Source: Siphonodentalium dalli
Lineage: Eukaryota; Mollusca; Scaphopoda; Gadilida; Siphonodentaliidae
Reading direction: 5' to 3'
Assembly: GCA_032622095.1 (NCBI GenBank)
Contig: CP136066.1
Location: 190,022,816 to 190,086,815, forward strand
DNA: 64,000 bases
In this document: one piece after another, positions 46,161-57,900 of the stretch
Layout of the letters: each line of letters starts with the position of its first letter
Numbering within the stretch: position 1 is the first letter of the stretch
Translations under genes and position numbers: made by a program
Notes under the pieces: generated by a model
What the model saw: the letters and a program-made list of their open reading frames with translations, nothing else
Told to the model about the DNA's origin: nothing
Databases searched by the model: none

Positions 46161-46322
46161 ATGGGGGCATGATCCTATATTACGCTGATACAAATGAAGC
46201 CTCCTCGTAAGGAGCCACGACAATAAGTTATTTGGTGATTGAAGTATGGTATGAAATTACTATTATTATTCTAGCAGCTCTTGGTACCGAAAGGGACAAA
46301 ACAGAAAATAATAATTCAACAT

Positions 46323-46672
46323 ATTCTCGCGGAAATACGCACATAATCGACCTATAATGTGAAATAGGTACCATTGTGATTATTTGATTTTGAAATTAGG
46401 ATAATGGTCTCTTACCCGTTATTTCTTTTTATGGCGCGGGCCACAGTGAAAACACCTGTTAAAGAGCGTAGATCTGAAAAGTCGTGAGTTGGCTTATTTG
46501 AGTCATTGTCCGCACATAATATGCTTAGAATTTCCTCATTGTGAGTCGATAATGTAACTAAAATGTTCTCATTTTCAGCACATTATCGACTCAAAATGAG
46601 GCAATTCCATATCTATCTAAAACAAGTTCTATTATAAGCACATAATGTGCTGGTTTTCGGGAGAACAGGCTG
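46323..46672 (+). mobile_element. MITE family K, copy 3
   Basis: The left end TTCTCGCGGAAATACGCACA mirrors the right end TGTGCTGGTTTTCGGGAGAA. It contains GTTAAAGAGCGTAGATCTGA and AAGTCGTGAGTTGGCTTATT. This is the best-preserved copy of the family. Confidence 0.7.
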
Positions 46673-47256
46673 AATAATTTCAACCTCTCAAATATATTCA
46701 AATCCAATGGTGTTGTCGTCTCTTAATAACTGCTTAGATTCTATATACAATGAAGATAGTTAATTGTGAAATTCAAGATTATTTGCCAGAGAGAACCAGA
46801 GAAATTCTTTATTGAGAATCTCTTGCCATTTTTAGCTGGATTTATGCAAAACGTGCATCTCCCCTTTAAGAACCTATATCAAAATATATGTGTCTGCTTT
46901 TATGTTCCCTACTTTAATAACGTAAAAAAGTTAAAAGTAAACCCGTTCTTGGTGTATTTATTCTGAATTGTCATTCAGCGACAGAGTAAGGATTCTTCGA
47001 CCAGAACAGTTGATCATATATAGAATGGTATAAAAAAAGGAAAAAAAGAAAACGTATGTATGGCTAGCTGACACAGCAGGCGAACGCCATTTCATAATAG
47101 ATTACCCGAAATGAGCCTACATCAGGAAAATATTTTATGAACGTAATCACTGGAATGATACCATGCATTCATCTGAACAAAAACGCGCAAATGCATACAC
47201 ATATATATACGGACTTTAAGAAGACGACTGCATGAGTAGAGAGCATTGTCTATATA
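46673..47256. other. Unassigned DNA
   Basis: No exon, palindrome or repeat partner was recognised. Confidence 0.35.
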
Positions 47257-47447
47257 GTGCTGAGCGGCTTGGTACAGAAAAGAGCGTTCCGTATTAGTCA
47301 AGTCCTGATATGGTATAAAAAAGAGCGTCTATTTCACTACTGTGCGAACAATTTCAAACAGCTGGAAAGTCAAGTACTTTTCAGAGAATATCAAGCCGGT
47401 GTATCAATATTTCGAGTATTTATCAACATATCTTTCCACATTAAGTA
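47257..47447 (-). repeat. Dispersed repeat G, partial antisense copy
   Basis: Read on the - strand it follows repeat G from a TACTCGAAATATTGATAC block to a GAACGCTCTTTTC block, including ACCATATCAGGAC. Two AAAGAGCGT motifs lie at 47,279 and 47,321. Confidence 0.6.
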
Positions 47448-48059
47448 AACAGAAGCTCGAATGAAGCATAACCGTTAAATTTAACCATTCATTGACTTGA
47501 AACATATTTTATTAGTATAATAATACAAAATGAATTGGGGCACAATTGTGTCTACTTATGAAACTCCTCTCCCAATACAAACATATAAGCACATAGATGT
47601 TAACAAGATGAAAACTGAACATATTTACATGCAGGGTGTGTGATATTATGGCACATGTACTTTGTGTACGATTTTTGCCCGACCATTTGCTCAGCCTTGT
47701 AATTATTCAATGTCATTTAAGTGTGTTTATGTCAGGAATACTCTTCCTAAGACATGTATCACATGCACATAGACACGTATTGGATTCCATTATATCGCCT
47801 TTATTAACGCCCCCGGTGTATACTGTTCTACATATTTTCGAAAACTGTGGTCCGCTGGGCATTTTATAAATAGATAATGGGGTTTTCCGGTTATTTTGGG
47901 ACGCATTAAAGTTGTACTGCGATCCCGAGACCGGTAAAAGCTGTAGTTGGAATTTCAATATCGTTTATTGTCGTTGATTTTGGTTTGTGATAAGCTATGC
48001 CAATTACAAATAGAAGAAATGAAAAATATAATTTGTAAAATGCGTATGTCAATTGATAC
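47448..48059. other. Mostly unassigned DNA with a retroelement-like 3' part
   Basis: The part from about 47,840 to 48,040 aligns with 60,280-60,510 (GGGACG, GGTAAAAGCTGTAGTTGG, TTTCGTTTATTGTC, CAATTACAAATAGAAGAAAT). It is therefore a dispersed repeat. Confidence 0.5.
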
Positions 48060-49610
48060 GTGTTGTCTGAGTGTAGTCTGAGACAGCCGAGTCAGCCACC
48101 GGTTCGTTAATTAGGTGCTGATCGGCGTGACAGTTTGCAGTAGGTCCCCTAGTTGCGGAGGTATTTGCGAAAGTCCCCGAATTCGCGGAGGTCACCTAAA
48201 ATGGTCGAAATATGTTGATTTTAATGAGGCAACGGGTGCGTATATCTCAATTGATACGTATTTTAAATAGGTTAGTCGGATACAGCCGAGTCCGCCACGG
48301 TTCGTTAATCGGTGCTGATCGGTGTGACAATTTGCAGTATGTCCCTATTTGCGGAAGTCCCCGAATTCGCGGAGTTCCCCTAAAATGGTCGAAATATGTT
48401 GATTTTAATGAGTGAACGGGTGCGTATATGTCAATTGATACGTATTTTAAACAAATAACGACACGATCATCATACTGTGTTCTATCAATCCTCATCATCA
48501 TCATCATCATAATACGGAACAAGTCTTGCGACTTTTCTTCCAATAACATTATTTCCAATGTTTGTTTACAAATATATGTATCGTCATTCGATATTTACTT
48601 GTGAGTCACTTGAACATATTACTAACTAATTCTTGTCGTCGAACTCGTATTTTATATAATAGAAGAATGAGTCTATGTATATTGTCAATTGATCGAGTGT
48701 TGGAGCCTCAACAGCGAAGTCTGGCAGAGAGTTCCAGCTATTTACCACCCTCTTCGTGAAGAAATATTTTCTATGGCCGTGTTAACAATGGGCATCTGTA
48801 GCTTTTTATTATGGCCTCTTGTTCTTCCTGATGAATGTCGTTCTAATAGGTCACAGGCATTGGCATTGTAATGACCATTCAACAGTTTATATACCTCGAT
48901 TAGATCTCCTCTAAATTTTCGATATTTTAAAAACATCAGATTAAGTCTTATCATTCGGTCTCGGTAGCATAGAGTTTTGATTTGACGGACTAGTTTCGTT
49001 GCTTTTCTTTGTATTTCTCTAACACAATGCTTTGATATTTGTGATGTGGGCTCCATGCAGAGTTACATTATTCGATGATAGGTCTCACCACGCTTATGTA
49101 GAGCGATTAGAAAGTGTCGATGTCCAAGATCGTGAAAGTTCTATTGAATATGCCGATGATTTGAGAAGCTTTATTGTTTTAGGATATTGTAGGAAGGCTA
49201 ATCTGGCCGTGTCAAATTGAGCTATAGCGATGGGATATCACGCAGGACAACACATTTCTGGTTTTCGTGGGGTGTGTATTCGCTGGATGTCTTATAGTTG
49301 CAGTATGTAACTATTATGACCGCGTTAATTGCGTTCGGTGTTTAGGTATGAACAATGGCTGGGCCATGCACACTTGAAATTTTATGGCGTGAACACAATT
49401 TTTGATCCGCATTTAGAAGCTTTCTGGTGTGGTGAATGAGAAACCTGCAGTAATAAGCCGTAGTTTTTTGTAATAATTTGAAGGATGAGTTGTTTTAACG
49501 GAATTCTGAGGCGGTGCATTCATGTAACCAATATTTTTTATATTATAATTTTTATTTATGGCTAATAATATGATCTTGAGGGCGTTACCATTTCTGACTA
49601 GTTTTCTTGT
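48060..49610. repeat. Segmental duplication, copy 1
   Basis: The bases from about 48,320 to 49,610 recur at 50,618-51,800 with small indels. Its left part is itself a tandem pair (48,110-48,235 and 48,290-48,435, both with AAGTCCCCGAATTCGCGGAG). It includes a decayed LINE fragment on the - strand. Confidence 0.8.
48640..49230 (-). pseudogene. LINE pol C-terminus, CR1/Jockey-like, decayed
   Basis: On the - strand it reads VRPIIE then CNSAWSPHHKYQSIVLE, IQRKATKLVRQIKTLCYRD, RGDLIEVYKLLNGHYN, then in a shifted frame RVVNSWNSLPDFAVEAPTLD. This order (RT thumb/C-terminal tail ending in WNSLP) is typical of CR1/Jockey-group non-LTR elements. At least two frameshifts and a stop are present. Confidence 0.8.
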
Positions 49611-49765
49611 GCGTTAATGTAGAGCAGAAATAGGAGAGTACAATCTACCTCTGGGACACTCCAGATTCTATTCGATCAGACGAGACACGCGCATTGATCC
49701 CAACTCTTGTTGGCGACCGTACAGCTAACTCTTAAACCGTAACAGCAGATTGTCTTCAATCACGT
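49611..49765. other. Spacer between duplication copies
   Basis: Nothing was recognised. Confidence 0.3.
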
Positions 49766-49980
49766 ACAGTAATGCCCTAAGTAATCGACTCTTTAACTAC
49801 AGCAGAATTATGGGTAACTTTTCAGGATTTAGTCGGAAATATGGCTTGTTGCCATTCATTGGAAAGCTCTCGGGGAGAGCTTTCCGATGAATGGCAACAA
49901 GCCATATTTCCGACTAAATCCGGAAAAGTTACCCATAATTCTGCTGTAGTTAAAGAGTCGATTACTTAGGGCATTACTGT
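49766..49980. mobile_element. TA-flanked palindromic MITE family C, copy 2 (uninterrupted)
   Basis: A 215-bp near-perfect palindrome with ends CAGTAATGCCCTAAGTAATC and complement next to TA dinucleotides, as in pogo/mariner-type MITEs. The site CTCTTTAACTACAGCAG here is the unoccupied equivalent of the nested insertion at 9,995. Confidence 0.85.
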
Positions 49981-50617
49981 ATGTGTCCATGTATTGTACT
50001 TCAGAGTCCGTTGGCCACACTTTAACGAAAGCTTTCACACGTCACGAAATACAACAATGTAATTTCTTGTAAAGGCTCAGTTTCTTTATTATTGATATGT
50101 TTACCCAGGACGCTCAACGGAGACACCTCTTTGAATATAGGCACAACTTCGGCTTTGTTTATTCGTTTTGAATTGGCAGAGTGATAGCGATTTATGAACT
50201 AAAACAGACAACGGTTAGCATATACACAGTCGGTGACATTTTGTTAAGCATACGATAAAGAATATTATCTTATCCATATGTACAAGATTTTTTTCCGTTA
50301 GTAGATCTTTCAAAAAGTTTCGAAATATTAGACTCACAAATCGATCTAGACCAGTTTACGAATAGCGAGAATGATGCATCATGGGATGAATATTATCCAA
50401 ACATAAGTCCACGTAGTTTGAGCCCATGTATTAATATATGGGATATTTAGAGTCCACGGGTCTATATGATTGGTTTGGGGTTTTAATGTCGCTTTCGGCA
50501 ACTAGGGCCTTGGATCACGACATTGCCAGTTTTATTGGTGGAGGAAATCCGCACACTTATAGAGATTCTAGATAGCTATGGTTCGCTGGGCGTTTTATTT
50601 ATAGATAATGGGTTTTT
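49981..50617. other. Mostly unassigned DNA
   Basis: AATGTCGCTTTCGGCAACTA near 50,486 and GTGGAGGAAATCCGCACACT near 50,537 match the body of SINE S4 at 62,160-62,300, so a fragment of that SINE is present. Confidence 0.5.
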
Positions 50618-51800
50618 CCGGTTGTGACAATTCGCAGTAGGTCCCTATTTGCGGAAGTCCCCGAATTCGCGGAGTTCCCCTAAAATGATCGAAATATGTT
50701 GATTTTAATGAGGGAACGGGTGCACATATGTCAATTGATACGTATTTAAACAAATAACGACACGATCATCATAATAGTGGTTTGTTCTATCAAATATATC
50801 ATCATCATCATCATCATCATAATACGGAACAAGTCTTGCGACTTTTCGTCCCAATAACATTATTTGCAATGCTTGTTTACAATTATATGTATCGTCATTC
50901 GATATTTACTTGTGAGTCACTTGAACATATTACTTGTCGTCGAACTCGTATTTTATATAATAGAAGAATGAGTCTATGTATATTTTGAATTGATCGAGTG
51001 TTGGAGCCTCAACAGCGAAGTCTGGCAGAGAGTTCCAGCTATTTACTACCCTATGCGCGAAGAAACAGTTTATATATATACCACGATTAGATCTCCTCTT
51101 AATATTCCATATTTTAAAGACATCAGATTGAGTCTTATCATTCGGTCTCGGTAGCATAGAGTTTTGATTTGACGAACTTCTAGTTTCGTTGCTTTTCTTT
51201 GTATTTCTCTAACACAATGTTTTGATAGTTGTGATGTGGGCTCCATGCAGAGTTACAGTATTCGATGATAGGTCTGACCATGCTTATGTAGAGCGATTAG
51301 AAAGTTACGATGTCCAAGTTCGTGAAAGTTCTGTTGACAATGCCGATGATTTGAGAAGCTTTTTTGTGTTAGGATATTGTAGGAAGGCTAATCTGGCCGT
51401 GTCAAATTGAGCTATAGCGATGTGATATTTCGCATGACAACATATTTCGGGTTTTCGTGGGGTGTGCATTCACTGGATGTCTTATAGTTGCAGTATGTAA
51501 CTATTATGACCGCGTTAATTGCTTTCGATGTTTAGGTATGAACAATGGCTGGGCCATGCACTCTTGGCGGGAACACAATGCTTGCGATTTTTGATCCGCA
51601 TTTAGAAGCTTTCTGGTGTGGTGAATGAGAAACCTGCAGTAATAAGCCGTAGTTTTTTTTTATAATTTGAAGGATTAGTTGTTTTAACGGAATTCTGAGG
51701 CGGTGTAACCAATATATTTTATATTATAATTTATGTTTATGGCTAATAATATGATCTTGATGGCGTTACCATTTCTGATTATGGTTTTCTTGTACATTGT
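50618..51800. repeat. Segmental duplication, copy 2
   Basis: It aligns with 48,320-49,610, including the (CAT)n run, GTCGTCGAACTCGTATTTTA and GCTGGGCCATGCAC. It is shorter because a piece of the LINE fragment is deleted near 51,065. Confidence 0.8.
50930..51290 (-). pseudogene. LINE pol C-terminus, second copy with deletion
   Basis: The - strand frame retains RVVNSWNSLPDFAVEAPTLD near 50,995-51,060. The region coding the RKATKLV-YKLLNGHY block in copy 1 is mostly lost. Confidence 0.7.
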
Positions 51801-52003
51801 TGTATTTGTGAGGAAATCCGCACACTTACGGCTAATCTAACAGTGGGATATGTTTATACATTGTTGTATTTGTGAGGAAATCCGCACACTTACAGCTAAT
51901 CTAACAGTGGGATATGTTTATACATTGTTGTATTTGTGAGGAAATCCGCACACTTACGGCCAATCTAACACTGGGATATGTTTATACATTGTTGTATTTG
52001 TGA
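51793..52003 (+). repeat. 64-bp tandem repeat, 3.3 copies
   Basis: Units start at 51,793, 51,857, 51,921 and 51,985 with TACATTGTTGTATTTGTGAG. The unit contains GGAAATCCGCACACTTACGG and CTAATCTAACAGTG, a piece of the SINE body seen at 62,235-62,280. Confidence 0.9.
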
Positions 52004-52097
52004 CGTGTGGTAGCTTCTACAATTGAGAGATCTTCTGGTTATATAGTTATATACGACGTCCATGCATCCCCACGATATGGGATGGACCTTTAAGCTT

Positions 52098-54030
52098 ATT
52101 TCTATTTTAGGATTGGAAGCTATCCGTAGAGTCGCCACGAGTTGAACGATCCTACTCGGCCGTTAGCCGGGAAAAGAACTGTAGACATTTATATTTCTAT
52201 TTTAGGATGGGAAGCTAGTCGCCGCACGTGTAGCGGTCCGACTCGGTCGTTTGTCAGGGAGAGGACTGCAGACATTTGTTTCTATTTTAGGATGGTAAGT
52301 TAGTCGCCGCTCGTGTAGCGGTCCGACTTGGTCGTTAGCCGGGGAGAAAACTGTAGACATTTATATTTCTATTTTAGGATGGGAAGCTAGTCGCCGCACG
52401 TGTAGCGGTCAGACTCGGTCCTTAGTCGGGGAGAGAAATGTAGACTTTATATTTATATTTTAGGATGGGAAGCTGGTCACCACGCGGTAGCGGTCCGACT
52501 CGGCCGTTAGTCGGGGAGAGGACTGTAGACATTTGTTTCTATTTTAGGATATGAAGCTAGTCGCCGCTTAGTGTAGCCGTCCGATTCGGTCGTTAGCCGG
52601 GGAGAGAACTGTAGACATTTATGTTTCTATTTTAGGATGGGAAGCTAGCCAACGCGCGTTGAGCGGTCCGGATAGGCCGTTAGCCGGGGAGAGAACTGTA
52701 GACATTTATATTTTAGGATGGGAAGCTAGTCGCCGCTCGTGTAGCGGTCCGACTCGGTCGTTAGTAGGGAAGAGAACTGTAGATATTTATATTTTAGGAT
52801 ATGAAGCTAGCCGCCGCGCGTGGACCGGTCCGGCTCGGCCGTTATCCAAGGAGAGGACTGTAGACATTTATGTTTATATATTAGGATAGCAAGCTATATA
52901 TATTCACCGCGCGTTGAGTGGTCCGACTCGGTCGTTAGCCGGGGAGAGAACTGTACACATTTATGTTTTTGGATAGGAAGCTAGTCGCAGTGCGTGGAGC
53001 GGTCCTAGATAGGCAGCTAGCCGTCGAGTCGCCGCACGTTAAGCGGTCCGGCTCGGCCGTTAGCCGGGGAGAGAAATATAGACATTTATGTTTCTATTTT
53101 AGGATGTTAAGTTAGCCGCCGCTCGTGTAGCGGTCCGACTCGGTCGTTAGCCGGGAAGAGAACTGTAGACAAATATGTTTCTATTTTAGGATGGGAAGCT
53201 AGTCGCCGCGCGTGGAGCGGTCCGGCTCGGCCGTTAGCCGAGGAGAGGACTGTATACATTTATGTTTCTATTTTAGGATGGTGAGTTAGCCGCCGCGCGT
53301 GGGGCGGTCCGGCTCGGCCGTTAGCCGGGGAGAGAACTGTAGACATTTATGTTTCTATGTTAGGATAGGAAGCTAGTCACCACGCGTGTAGCGGTCCGAC
53401 TCGGCCGTTAGCCGGTGAGAGGACTGTATATATTTATGTGTCTATTTTAGGATAAGAAGCTAGTCACCACGCGTGGAGTGGTCCGACTCGGTCGTTAGCC
53501 GGGGAGAGGACTGTATACATTTATGTTTGTATTCTATGATGGGAAGCTAGTCGCCGAGTCGCCGCGCCTGTAGCGGTCCGACTCGGCCATTAGCCGGGGA
53601 GAAAACAGTATTCAGTTCTCTTTAAGGCTAATGGCCGAGTGGAACATATATGCTTCTATTTTAGGATGGGCAGCTAGCACGTGGACCGTTAATCGTGTAG
53701 TGGTCCGACTCGGTAGTTAGCCGGGGAGAGATATGTAGACATTTATGTTTCTATTTTAGGTTGGGAAGCTAGTTGCCTCGTGTGGAGCGGTCCGACTCGA
53801 CCGTTAATCGGGGAGTAAACAGTATTCAGTTCTCTTCAAGGCTAATTGCCGAGTCGGACATATATGTTTCTATTTGGATAGGCAGCTAGCCGTCGAGTCG
53901 CCGCACATTAAGCGGTCCGGCTCGGCCGTTAGCCAGGGAGAGAAATGTAGACATTTATGTTTCTATTTAGGATGGGAAGTTAGCCGCTGAGTCGCCACAC
54001 ACGGAGCGGTCCGGCTCGGCCGTTAGTCGT
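52098..54030 (+). repeat. 87-bp minisatellite, about 21 units
   Basis: The consensus runs TTTCTATTTTAGGATGGGAA, GCTAGTCGCCGCGCGTGTAG, CGGTCCGACTCGGTCGTTAG and CCGGGGAGAGAACTGTAGAC plus ATTTATG. It is GC-rich against AT-rich surroundings. The consensus has one stop-free frame of 29 codons, but indels break it. At 53,605-53,640 and 53,820-53,855 inverted half-units create hairpins. Confidence 0.9.
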
Positions 54031-54066
54031 GCGAGGAAGAAACTGAAACAGAACACCGGTTCTTAC

Positions 54067-54269
54067 CCACGACCTCTATCCACAGATCGACACGGACACG
54101 GAGTAAGCACACCTGCAATTATGTTATGGACAGAACGTAGGCACCCATAACCACGTGTATTTGTTTGAATGCACAGACGTTCTGCATGCTTCGAGCAAAT
54201 TTTAGCCCAGGGCGTCAGACGATCGCTGTGGATATCATCATCCCCATAACACATGGCGCACTTCATACG
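54067..54269 (-). CDS. Possible cysteine-rich exon, unrecognised
   Basis: On the - strand a pyrimidine-rich acceptor (TTTCTCCTCAAG) and a strong donor (GTGG before GTAAGA) border a 203-nt open stretch. It encodes MKCAMCYGDDD, then ICSKHAERLC, YGCLRS and TPCPC. The CxxC start and spaced cysteines recall small secreted or Ly6-like domains, but spacing does not let me assign one. A single open exon this short can arise by chance. Confidence 0.25.
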
Positions 54270-54841
54270 CTTGAGGAGAAATTAGGGGCACCATGCAGAA
54301 CAGACGATGACAAGATTACATAAGAATAATTTGTTTTCTATCCTTACAAATCTCCACTTCAAATTGTCCATCTCCTATAATACTCAAATGTTACTATACT
54401 ACAGTACTATCTGCCTCGACAAAAGGCATAAGTGCCTTCCGATAAATGGTCGGGAGTTGCAGAAATAGTGGTGTACATACCAAGAAAACAACACAGACAG
54501 CGTGCACAACATGTTTGTCACATTCCAAAGTACTTCCTGATAAGCAAGTCCTTCGTTCTCTGATTATATACTTGTGGTGGATTACTAATTAATAATTTCG
54601 AATTGACCGAAACTTCTGATTAACTGATATTCTCATTCGTGTCTCACTGTAGACATCATACGCACATAGAGTTGATGTTTTGTATAAGAGATTGAAAGGC
54701 CTGGGATACTAAGATTAGTAGATTAGTGAATTTGACGTGAAATCAATTGTATATAACACTATACATGTATTTCATCACAACGATCGAATATTCAAAAATA
54801 TCAAACCAATAACTATGTCTCTAATTCATTATTCAATTTAG

Positions 54842-54914
54842 AAAAAGAACACAGTAGTAGTTCGACGGAAACTGAAGCCGAAGAAGAAAGCGAGAGACAG
54901 CAGCTTAGACAATG
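54842..54914 (+). CDS. Exon A of the unrecognised gene
   Basis: A 73-nt exon after ATTATTCAATTTAG, ending GACAATG before GTGTGTGTAA. It is purine-rich, as exonic enhancers often are. A second frame is also open; I chose the one giving KKNTVVVRRKLKPKKKARDS because only it joins exon B without a stop. Confidence 0.5.
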
Positions 54915-57900
54915 GTGTGTGTAATATATATAATCTACAATGGTGTGTGTGTAATATATACAATCTACAATGGTGTGTGTGTAATATATATAATCTACAA
55001 TGGTGTGTGTGTAATATATATAATCTACAATGGTGTGTGTGTAATATATACAATCTACAATGGTGTGTGTGTAATATATACAATCTACAATGGTGTGTGT
55101 GTAATATATACAATCTACAATGGTGTGTGTGTAATATATACAATCTACAATGGTGTGTGTATTATTTACAATCTACAATGGTGTGTGTAATATATACAAT
55201 CTACAATGGTGTGTGTAATATATATAATCTACAATGGTGTGTGTAATATATACAATCTACAATGGTGTGTGTAATATATACAATCTACAATGGTGTGTGT
55301 AATATATACAATCTACAATGGTGTGTGTGTAATATATACAATATACAATGGTGTGTGTAATATATACAATCTACAATGGTGTGTGTAATATATACAATCT
55401 ACAATGGTGTGTGTAATATATACAATCTACAATGGTGTGTGTAATATATACAATCTACAATGGTGTGTGTGTAATATATACAATATACAATGGTGTGTGT
55501 GTAATATATACAATCTACAATGGTGTGTGTGTAATATATACAATCTACAATGGTGTGTGTGTAATATATATAATCTACAATGGTGTGTGTGTAATATATA
55601 CAATCTACAATGGTGTGTGTATAATATATACAATCTACAATGGTGTGTGTGTAATATATACAATCTACAATGGTGTGTGTGTAATATATACAATCTACAA
55701 TGGTGTGTGTGTAATATATACAATCTACAATGGTGTGTGTATTATATACAATCTACAATGGTGTGTGTAATATATACAATCTACAATGGTGTGTGTAATA
55801 TATATAATCTACAATGGTGTGTGTAATATATACAATCTACAATGGTGTGTGTAATATATACAATCTACAATGGTGTGTGTAATATATACAATCTACAATG
55901 GTGTGTGTGTAATATATACAATATACAATGGTGTGTGTAATATATACAATCTACAATGGTGTGTGTGTAATATATATAATCTACAATGGTGTGTGTGTAA
56001 TATATACAATATACAATGGTGTGTGTAATATATACAATCTACAATGGTGTGTGTGTAATATATATAATCTACAATGGTGTGTGTGTAATATATACAATCT
56101 ACAATGGTGTGTGTGTAATATATATAATCTACAATGGTGTGTGTGTAATATATACAATATACAATGGTGTGTGTAATATATACAATCTACAATGGTGTGT
56201 GTGTAATATATATAATCTACAATGGTGTGTGTGTAATATATACAATCTACAATGGTGTGTGTGTAATATATATAATCTACAATGGTGTGTGTGTAATATA
56301 TACAATATACAATGGTGTGTGTAATATATACAATCTACAATGGTGTGTGTGTAATATATATAATCTACAATGGTGTGTGTGTAATATATATAATCTACAA
56401 TGGTGTGTGTGTAATATATACAATATACAATGGTGTGTGTAATATATACAATCTACAATGGTGTGTGTGTAATATATATAATCTACAATGGTGTGTGTGT
56501 AATATATACAATCTACAATGGTGTGTGTATAATATATACAATCTACAATGGTGTGTGTGTAATATATACAATCTACAATGGTGTGTGTGTAATATATACA
56601 ATCTACAATGGTGTGTGTGTAATATATACAATCTACAATGGTGTGTGTATTATATACAATCTACAATGGTGTGTGTAATATATACAATCTACAATGGTGT
56701 GTGTAATATATATAATCTACAATGGTGTGTGTAATATATACAATCTACAATGGTGTGTGTAATATATACAATCTACAATGGTGTGTGTAATATATACAAT
56801 CTACAATGGTGTGTGTGTAATATATACAATATACAATGGTGTGTGTAATATATACAATCTACAATGGTGTGTGTAATATATACAATCTACAATGGTGTGT
56901 GTAATATATACAATCTACAATGGTGTGTGTAATATATACAATCTACAATGGTGTGTGTGTAATATATACAATATACAATGGTGTGTGTAATATATACAAT
57001 CTACAATGGTGTGTGTGTAATATATACAATCTACAATGGTGTGTGTAATATATACAATCTACAATGGTGTGTGTAATATATACATCCTACAATGGTGTGT
57101 GTAATATATATAATCTACAATGGTGTGTGTGTAATATATACAATCTACAATGGTGTGTGTAATATATATAATCTACAATGGTGTGTGTGTAATATATATA
57201 ATCTACAATGGTGTGTATAATATATATAATCTACAATGGTGTGTATAATATATACATTCTACAATGGTGTGTGTGTAATATATACATTCTACAATGGTGT
57301 GTATATAATATATACATTCTACAATGGTGTGTGTGTAATATATACAATCTACAATGGTGTGTGTGTAATATATACAATCTACAATGGTGTGTGTAATATA
57401 TACAATCTACAATGGTGTGTGTAATATATACAATCTACAATGGTGTGTGTAATATATACAATCTACAATGGTGTGTGTGTAATATATACAATCTACAATG
57501 GTGTGTGTGTAATATATAAAATCTACAATGGTGTGTGTGTAATATATAAAATCTACAATGGTGTGTGTAATATATACAATCTACAATGGTGTGTGTGTAA
57601 TATATACATTCTACAATGGTGTGTGTAATATATACAATCTACAATGGTGTGTGTGTAATATATACAATCTACAATGGTGTGTGTGTAATATATACATTCT
57701 ACAATGGTGTGTGTAATATATACAATCTACAATGGTGTGTGTATTATATACAACCTACAATGGTGTGTGTGTGATATATATAATCTACAATGGTGTGTGT
57801 AATATATACCATCTACAATGGTGTGTGTGTAATATATACAATCTACAATGGTGTGTGTGTAATATATATAATCTACAATGGTGTGTGTGTAATATATATA

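Noticed and set aside
49032-51410. Two similar + strand frames of 62 residues at 49,032 and 51,222
   Set aside because: They are antisense to the decayed LINE fragments and are similar only because the segment is duplicated.
52659-52889. A 76-residue frame over the 87-bp minisatellite
   Set aside because: It covers under three units and is broken by indels in neighbouring units. Kept only as a remark on the consensus.
54842-54914. The acidic frame of exon A (EKEHSSSSTETEAEEESER)
   Set aside because: It looks protein-like but leaves two bases at the donor and runs into an early stop in exon B. The basic frame is the only phase-compatible one.
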